Positions 57,496 through 64,000 of a DNA stretch of 64,000 nt are shown here, piece by piece. Location: NCBI GenBank assembly GCA_002812745.2, contig NCSJ02000176.1, forward strand, positions 1 to 64,000. The letters run 5' to 3'. The notes beneath the pieces were generated by a model. That model searched no databases. It was not told the origin of the DNA and worked only from the letters and a program-made list of their open reading frames with translations. Source of the stretch: Scytalidium lignicola. Lineage: Eukaryota; Ascomycota; Leotiomycetes. The position numbers and the translations under genes were made by a program. Every line of letters starts with the position of its first letter. Within the stretch, counting starts at the first letter, position 1.

Positions 57496-58899
57496 TCAAA
57501 ACCTTGGCACCATCTTCAACTCCACCATCTTGTCAATAACTCCCTTGATCGCCTCATCTGTCTGTACGTGACCATGCCACCCCAACTTCCGACTTTTATC
57601 CATACTCATTGTCCTCGTCCAGGGTCCTAAGACATCAGCATCCAACGTTCCAAACACCTCCCGAATCTTGTCAGGTCTGAACGGGTTGAACTCCTTATTA
57701 AGTCCCTCACGCTCTTGGATCCGTTCCCAAGCGCTCTTCACTTCTTCTCCTTGTGCCCACTGCTCAAACCCCCATACAAATTTCACCTGCCCAGCGGGTC
57801 CAAATCCTCGGGGAGGTGGATCTCGTGGCATTGTGACGGTCATGTACTTACCTTCGTCTTTTTCAGGTGTTTCCCAACGAATACCGTACCAAGAAGCTAG
57901 TTGCGGCCAGAACTTCCCATACGCAAATGGAGAGTTATCCACGATATTCAGTGCCTGGTTTGCCGCCTCCTTAGTTAAAACAGCCCATTCGGCGTGGTAT
58001 GCAATTAACCTCGAAGTACTCAAGTCTTTTGACGCATCCCAGGCCAGAATGTCAGCTGGGAACCCAAGACTCCTTCCCAGCTCCTTCTGTACTGATGCGT
58101 AGATCGCCAATCCATATGTGACATTCATCGCGGCGTTGTCGTTGCTGCCGAGGATGAACCCCGGTCGGGTGACAGTCCAGGAAGTATTATGCTCTGAAGC
58201 CCAAGCTGAAAGTAGGTCTTCTTGTGGAAAGTAGAAGTTATCGTGGTCGACACGATCGGCGGTTGTACCTTCCGTCATTGGGACTTCGGCTGGGCCTAAA
58301 TGCACGGCATAGTGCTTGCCTCCTGTTTGAAGAAGGAAGCGTTTGGGGATTATTGAGGCCAAGGTGAGAGCTTTTAGGAAGTTGGATAGGAGGCTGACTA
58401 CGTACTTGAGTTAGCATCCGGACATGGTCCGATCAAAAACATGAATGATTGGCTTCTTACCATTGGCTGTCCCTAGTTCATCTGTATTGCTCCAAAGTCC
58501 AGCTCCCTCTTTCGCAGGAGGTTGAATGTATGAAGTAAAGAAGATGTAGTCTCTATATATCCATGAGCACTTACTTGATCTAGGAGACTTTGAAGGGGAA
58601 TCCTACGCTTTAATTCCATGCTCCTTAAACAAAGTTGCCAACGCTTCAGGAGTACTATTCAGGAAGTCTGCTGCAATATTCTTAATGCGTGGATTCGTAC
58701 TTGCCGGCAGGCGCCTTGACATGGCGTAGATGGTTTCCCAGCGTTCTGGTGCAGCAGCAAGGACATTTACCATTTCAGAGCCAGAGATACCATTGGCTCC
58801 TGTTACGATTGCCGTATATTTCTTGCCATCATGATCTGGAAAGGTAGGGAGGCCATGGAAGATGCCTTCCGAGTAGATAGTTTGTAGAATTCTTGTCAT
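57496..58899 (-). CDS. PRISE-type SDR reductase (progesterone 5beta-reductase/iridoid synthase-like)
   Basis: NAD(P)H-dependent enone reductase of the atypical SDR group, 428 residues. Exons 58899-58607, 58552-58461 and 58397-57496 join in phase. The start is taken at MTRILQTIYSEGIFHG; an upstream in-frame Met adds non-conserved sequence. The cofactor motif is TGANGISG. Catalytic Lys lies in LQTGGKHYAVH and catalytic Tyr in NFYFPQEDLL, the pattern that defines PRISE enzymes. The middle exon gives FTSYIQPPAKEGAGLWSNTD, also typical. Fungal members act on unsaturated carbonyl compounds; the physiological substrate is unknown. Confidence 0.9.
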
Positions 58900-60034
58900 T
58901 GTGCTATTAGGAGTGAAGTTCGACGTGTTGGAGGGTGTGAGATTAGAGAGAAATAGAAGATAATGGATTGCAGAAACTGAGTTAAGAAATGGTCTCTGTG
59001 GAATATATACAGAAATGAGAGAATGAAAAGGACATGAACAAAGGGGCAATTCTCAATGCCCCGAATAGAGGGGGAAACATAACAGATGATTTCAAAGGAT
59101 ATCACAAACCTATCGCAACTTTAACCTAGGTATTTTTCATTTTGCCGTATTGCAAAGCATGTCCGATAGCATGCTCTCTGGGCGTTTTCCATAAATTTCC
59201 TCAACAGGAAAATGGCATTCTCTGATTCGACAGTAATAATTGGGTAGAGTGTCCAAGCCAGGAACCAGCTGATTATTCAGCCGCCACCACCTCATCGGAC
59301 ATGACACTCGGATGTTGGCGTTGCTTAAATACGCAATCAAATCAATTCTGAGAAATATTTCCTTAAAGCATTTACGGTTGGTAGTAATTGTATGTGTGTA
59401 ATATGTTATAATATTTGTAAGCTCGTAAATTTATCGACTAAATGGCTCTCTAAATCAGGCAAAGTATAGGAAAAGATTCGTCCGCACCTGCTGGGCGGTG
59501 GGCCATATATTACGCTGCTTTATTTTAATTAGGCAGTTTTTTTTTTGTGCTTGCTAATGTAATAGCCAAGATTGACAATGGTTAAACTGTGATAGTTAAT
59601 ACAAACGGTTGTTAAGATACGTCGATGATTAATGGCGTAAACTAAACACGACGGGACGCCAAGAGTTTACTGGGGTACACTTGTTTCCACTTAGCTCTAA
59701 TTAGGGACATGAGTTATCCTTTTCTTCTATTTACCACCCAGGGACATTGACGACTGGTCAACTTCCTAGATACTATGTTATAGCCTTGAAAATTGCACAG
59801 CTTTCAGCTGCTGGTGCAGAAATTGTCAAACAATCAGAAAGCGCACCCATGAGCGGCTTCCTCTATCCTGTCCTTCAAGTGCTCGATGAAGGACAATATA
59901 AAAATTATTAGGACAATCAGAATTTATTGGTATCAAAAAGATATCGGCCTCCCACCAAACACCTACTTAAATCAAGCTGCAGGCTCAATCATCCCGACTG
60001 GCCATAAATCAAATATTCAAAATAGATCAGCCCC
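58900..60034. other. intergenic, nothing recognised
   Basis: About 1.1 kb upstream of the reductase gene and downstream of the E2 gene. AT-rich, with a nine-T run (59537-59545). No gene. Confidence 0.6.
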
Positions 60035-61005
60035 TTAAACTCCCGCAAGTATCTTCAAGATCATGAAGATAATACACACGACAATACCGACTATCGTCCT
60101 ATCAATCCATAACAACACACTATCATTCGATTGTCTTGACTGAGCTCTTGTTACCATCGATACAGGCTGTTGTGTTGAGGCCATCGCTATTGTGCCAGTC
60201 GGTTGAGGTACGCTTTGTGCTGGCCTCGCAGCTGGATATGCAGGCTGTTGAGGTGCTGAGACAGTAGACGCAGACGTAGATCCTTCGCCAGCGACAGGAC
60301 CAGTTCGAACAAATCCCTCTGCAAGAGTGGCACTTTCCTCCTTATCCTCTTTCGTCTCCTCTTTCCCCATTTCATCTTTCCATCCCATTCTAAGCTCCTT
60401 AGGTACTTCCTCCTCAACTTTTTCGTTTTTGTCTGCAGCTTCAGAGCATTCCTTCAAGATCTCCTCATTGGTTTTCCCACAGCTAGAGCATTTCCAACCC
60501 CTTGATGCATCTGCCATGTTGCTCCTTGCAACATCGCTACATTCTAATCCACCAAGTTGACCTTTAGCATCGGTCTCCATAAAGGATCTAAGCGCTACCA
60601 GAGCAGTTCTGAGACCCCAGGCCGGTTGCCAGGTCTCCTCATGATGCCCACTTATACTCAGACAGATCTCTCTGTTGGTCTCAAACCTACCTGACGGAGT
60701 GAGGAAGCGAAACGAAGGTGGACGGAGAGGATATGTAGGTGGTAGTACAATACGGCCGTGATAAATGCCGTTAGCATACGGCGAAGGCGATGGAGGTCCT
60801 CGAAGGGTGAAATGCCATTCAAAGAGGTTGGAGTCGTCTGCTGGAGTTGCAAAATAATCTGGAGACGGGGAGGTTGAGAGCTCGGATGCTTCGCGGACTA
60901 GGTGTAGAATGTGAGACATTGCATGCGATAGGGGGGAAGGTAAACCTGCTCACGGATTCGCTTGATTGTGGGGGATTTCGAGTTGAATTGGCCTCGAGAT
61001 GCCAT
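60035..61005 (-). CDS. tail-anchored ubiquitin-conjugating enzyme E2 (UBC6/UBE2J type)
   Basis: ER-associated E2 used in ER protein degradation, 304 residues. Exon 1 (61005-60954) encodes MASRGQFNSKSPTIKRI; exon 2 (60897-60035) continues LREASELSTSPSPDY. Ignoring exon 1, translation could start at a Met just inside the intron, but this loses the first helix. The active-site Cys is in TPSGRFETNREICLSIS with the family's WQPAWGLRTALVALRSFM after it. A charged linker leads to a C-terminal hydrophobic anchor, IVGIVVCIIFMILKIL. The long linker is closer to UBE2J1 than to yeast Ubc6. Confidence 0.9.
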
Positions 61006-61365
61006 GGTATTTATTAAATACTCTCTATTTTATATCTGATATGGAGCGTGGAGTTAGATAGAAAGTGGGATTATAAAATGATGATAGAAATAGAGTCAAA
61101 GGTTGAGAAATCTAGCTCCTTACACAAAAGGACAGTTGTGCTTGTCGGGCCAAAGACGTAATTGACGTCGGACCCCGGATATTCGTATCGGGATGCCATG
61201 CATTGATGACTAATAAATCTCCGACGACCAACGGTTCATTGGTGATTCGTCACCCTTCCTTAGCATCCGCCACAAAGCTTGGGAGTTCTTTGGACGTCTA
61301 TTCTGAATGATTTTGCTTATGGGACTTGGTTGTGATGTTGAGGAGGGCTGGATCTACTAAGAGTC
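61006..61365. other. divergent spacer, E2 and hydrolase genes
   Basis: A 360-base spacer between two genes that point apart. No motif assigned. Confidence 0.4.
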
Positions 61366-62786
61366 ATGATCCTGGGGCCGGTTTCATGGCTTGATTGCAT
61401 CGTGTTTCTCATATTTCTTGCTCCCCAATTAATGCTGCAAGTTGGCTTCTTTCAAACATTGTGGTATGGTTTAAGAGCATTGCCATTTCTAGGTATGGTG
61501 TACTTGTCTACTTGTTGTTTTAAGAATAAATTTATATGTGGAAGTTCACTTTATTTGAAATTTATCCCTCTCAAATCTCTCTTATTAATATTTTGTAGTA
61601 ATAAAACTGCCTCTCGGTTTCATGTATGATCATATTTGGTTTAGGAATAGTACACCTCCATTTGTTCGAAGAGCTTCTTTGTTTGAGGATTTTGTTATAC
61701 GATGTGTCCGCTATTCATTTCGGAATATCCCTGCTCATATAGGAAGAGTTTTCTTGTGCAAAGCCGTCGCGTTACCCTTTCTTAGATTTAGAATGCTACG
61801 TCATGGATATCTATCTTCACCAATATCTTGGCGCGAAATTAAGCAGGTTCGTAAATCACCTACTGAAATTCTTATTGAGATTAATTGAAGTATCTAGGGA
61901 AATTTAAAAGGTTTATGGATTTGCGAAGATGAATCCCGGCAACCGGATATTGTTATCTATTACATTCATGGTATGGTCCCTGAACACATTGAGTCTATTT
62001 GATATCTCACATATTTAGGTGGTGGCTTTTCGATGGGGTCCTGTTTCTTTTACCTTGAGTTTATGATAACGTGGCTGTACCTCCTAAAAGCTTATGGAGG
62101 CTTCAGAAATCCTGTTTTTTTCGCCTTGGAATATACCCTTGTCGGGGATTCAAAGGGGGAGTTCCCTACGCAGATTCGGCAAACGATCTTGGGATATCAA
62201 TATATCCTGTCTAAAATTGGTGATCCTTCCAAGGTATGTATTAGTGGTGATTCAGCAGGCGGAACCTTAGCACTGAGCCTCTTGTTGCATCTCGCAAGCA
62301 AGAGCAAACTCAAACGAGATGTTGCAAATTCCACTGAAAGTGGTTCAACACTTCCAGCAATGGCAGTCTTGATATCACCGTGGGTTACTCTTATCTCTCA
62401 GAGGGATAAAAATACAAAAANGTGATTTTCTAGATGTTAATACTCTACATCACTATGCTCGTCAGTACGTCGGGAGGAGCTCACCCATCGAGAACCCGCT
62501 GCTATCCCCTGGAGATTGCAAAGATGTGAACTGGTGGAGGAAAGCAAGTCCATTGCAAGGTTATTTGATTTATTTTGGATCAGAAGAAGTGCTTTCTCCT
62601 GAGATCAGGGATTTAGCTGCCCTTCTCAAAAGAAGCGGAGCACAGGTCACAGTCTACGAAGACGGTGGCGGTATTCATGCTTGGCCAGTAGCTTCTCTGT
62701 TTCTCAGTAGTACAATCGCGGATCGACAAAAGGGACTCCTAGAGATTGTATATGAAATACGAAGGCGTATGGGTGTGTGTGGTTAA
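61366..62786 (+). CDS. alpha/beta hydrolase, steryl-acetyl-hydrolase/hormone-sensitive lipase-like
   Basis: Membrane-anchored esterase, 404 residues if spliced as 61366-61492, 61599-61846, 61898-61970 and 62019-62786 and the N at 62420 is one surplus base. Dropping that base restores KSDFLDVNTLHHYARQYV in frame with both sides. An N-terminal hydrophobic segment (DCIVFLIFLAPQLMLQV) suggests an ER anchor. The oxyanion motif HGGGFSMG is made by the last splice. Nucleophile Ser is in SGDSAGG and His in GGIHAWPVAS. The intron 61847-61897 has a poor donor (GTTCGT). Read through, the frame looks coding but meets TGA and TAG, so either the intron is real or the gene is damaged there. Confidence 0.75.
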
Positions 62787-62935
62787 TCTACTCCACGAAT
62801 CGATGAATAAGAATTAGGGTAGCTGATGTTACAACTATCAAGTCTGCACAGCAAAATCACCACATTTTCCTTCCGGATAATTTGATTGCCACCATTGGGA
62901 TTGGCGTCATGCATAGCTGAGTAATATGAATACAA

Positions 62936-63907
62936 TTATCCCAACTTGGCGCGGTTCTCCTTCATCATTTGTCTGTAGCTCTCAACAATACTTGCCCTGA
63001 CTTCACCAAGTTCTTCTCTCCTTCTCAAGCTTCCACTCGCCTTCGGTACATCACTAACCTTAACCATTGCACCCTCTTTCACCTTGAATTTCTCTTTAGG
63101 GATTGTTGAAAAAGTCGGCGGTGCTTGCACAATATCATGCAACCCGATCTTCTCCTCGCCTCTCATCTTCTTAATCGCCGCCCAAGGATCATCCTCCCCA
63201 TCGTCGACCTCGCCCAAGAGCTTGCCCCGCTTCTTTCCCTTCTTCTTTTTCCCGGAACCGTTTTGCGGTTTAGCAGCATCTAAATCAGCTTTCCACACTA
63301 CTCGTCCGTCCTCCTCATCCAATTCTTCAGCTTCAGCAAGGTCCAAAGCTTCCATGCGCTTCTCTTTGATCTTCCGCTCTTGTTCTCTCCACTCATCGTA
63401 CATTTTGTGCATCTTTTTCTCGGTTTTCGTTCGAGCGACCTTGAGGCCTAATGGATCTTTCCCGCCACGTAGAGTTTTGCTGATAAGCCCTGATACAGGA
63501 AGTGCAGCGTTGACTCTTGCAGCAAACTCCGACATCCGCTCTCCGGGTTTTATTGTGAGTGTCTCCGCCTGTGGTTCCTTCTCCACCTCGACTTCGACTT
63601 CTGCATTGTCGTTTTCATTCCTTCCACCTTTCTTCTTCTTCTTTAGTCTGACTCCATCATCTAATGCTTTAGGTAACCTCTTCCCTTCCTTAAATGCCAT
63701 CAGCCGCATGAATGCCTTGGGAGTGTCGTCATCCTTGTCTGCATTTCTCTTTCTCTTCTTGTTTGCACGTTTATTAACATTGAGCTCGCTGGTGAAGATG
63801 CCATTGGCGGCAGCAGATTTGGAGACGGGAAGTGGTTTTGCGATGACTGAAGGAGGAAGATCCGCAGTCGATTTACTATCGCCCTTGCGAGTATGTTTGT
63901 GTGGCAT
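62936..63907 (-). CDS. basic nucleolar-type protein, CCDC137-like
   Basis: A 323-residue single-exon protein, very rich in Lys, Arg, Glu and Asp. It begins MPHKHTRKGD, a common start in this family. Two basic clusters resemble nuclear or nucleolar localisation signals (NKRANKKRKRN and KKKKKGGRN). A central stretch, EKKMHKMYDEWREQERKIK, is likely a coiled coil. The C-terminus has SLRRREELGEVRASIVESYR. The pattern resembles CCDC137 and its fungal relatives, thought to act in the nucleolus, but the match is by composition and short motifs only. Confidence 0.75.
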   Translation of the reverse strand: MPHKHTRKGDSKSTADLPPSVIAKPLPVSKSAAANGIFTSELNVNKRANKKRKRNADKDDDTPKAFMRLMAFKEGKRLPKALDDGVRLKKKKKGGRNENDNAEVEVEVEKEPQAETLTIKPGERMSEFAARVNAALPVSGLISKTLRGGKDPLGLKVARTKTEKKMHKMYDEWREQERKIKEKRMEALDLAEAEELDEEDGRVVWKADLDAAKPQNGSGKKKKGKKRGKLLGEVDDGEDDPWAAIKKMRGEEKIGLHDIVQAPPTFSTIPKEKFKVKEGAMVKVSDVPKASGSLRRREELGEVRASIVESYRQMMKENRAKLG

Positions 63908-64000
63908 TTTGGTAATTCGTGCAGTCGACCGCCAGACTTCTTTTCATTGCTCTCCCACTCTTCCGGGATGGATTAGTTAGCTTTACTCCAACCTTATTAA

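Noticed and set aside
63084..63980. Long open frame of 298 codons on the plus strand
   Set aside because: It lies antisense to the Lys/Glu-rich CCDC137-like gene. Its Ser/Phe/Pro-rich translation is what the opposite strand of such codons gives; no domain is visible.
1..64000. CRISPR arrays, operons, riboswitches or phage genes
   Set aside because: The window is eukaryotic: introns, fungal families and LTR elements throughout. The tandem arrays seen are minisatellites without spacers.

Overview
This window reads as nuclear DNA of a filamentous ascomycete. The genes have short GT-AG introns of about 50-70 nt with CTAAC/CTGAC-like branch points. There are several Zn(II)2Cys6 regulators, a Dal5-type MFS transporter, SND2, CBR1 and an APC3/CDC27 orthologue. 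The transposon relics carry almost only C/T and G/A differences, as repeat-induced point mutation (RIP) would leave. A leotiomycete is my best guess for the class, but nothing here proves it.

The left 49.5 kb is accessory in character: metabolic genes spaced by AT-rich repeat relics. In order it holds a split F-box-like gene (1.0-2.7 kb); a succinate-semialdehyde-type aldehyde dehydrogenase (3.6-5.3); a dead Mutator-like element with 57-bp inverted repeats (5.5-7.9); a Zn2Cys6 factor (8.4-10.0); a DUF3445 haem-dependent N-demethylase-like gene divergent from an amino-acid permease, with three copies of a GATA/GCGCCTT motif between them (10.2-14.1); a second Zn2Cys6 factor followed by an ABC-transporter relic (15.1-18.0); and an F-box protein (19.3-21.1). 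A solo LTR (22.5) follows. Next comes a block of five genes that looks like an organic-acid catabolic set (22.8-33.1): TcuA-like flavoprotein, SDR, mitochondrial tricarboxylate-type carrier, SCP2-like/alpha-beta hydrolase and MFS importer. After it lie a complete but mutated Ty1/copia element (34.5-40.7), a Gfo/Idh/MocA oxidoreductase beside a broken sugar transporter (42.5-44.5), a Zn2Cys6 factor with a 15-nt microexon (45.4-47.6) and a 5'-truncated SDR (48.7-49.5).

The right 14 kb (50.5-63.9) is compact core genome: CDC27/APC3, SND2/TMEM208, a DUF3605 protein, cytochrome b5 reductase CBR1, a PRISE-type reductase, a tail-anchored UBC6/UBE2J-type E2, an alpha/beta hydrolase and a nucleolar-looking CCDC137-like protein. 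No repeats of note interrupt it.

All gene models were spliced by eye. Several give frames and lengths that close exactly. Isolated N bases mostly sit beside homopolymer runs, and the three inside genes behave as one surplus base each.
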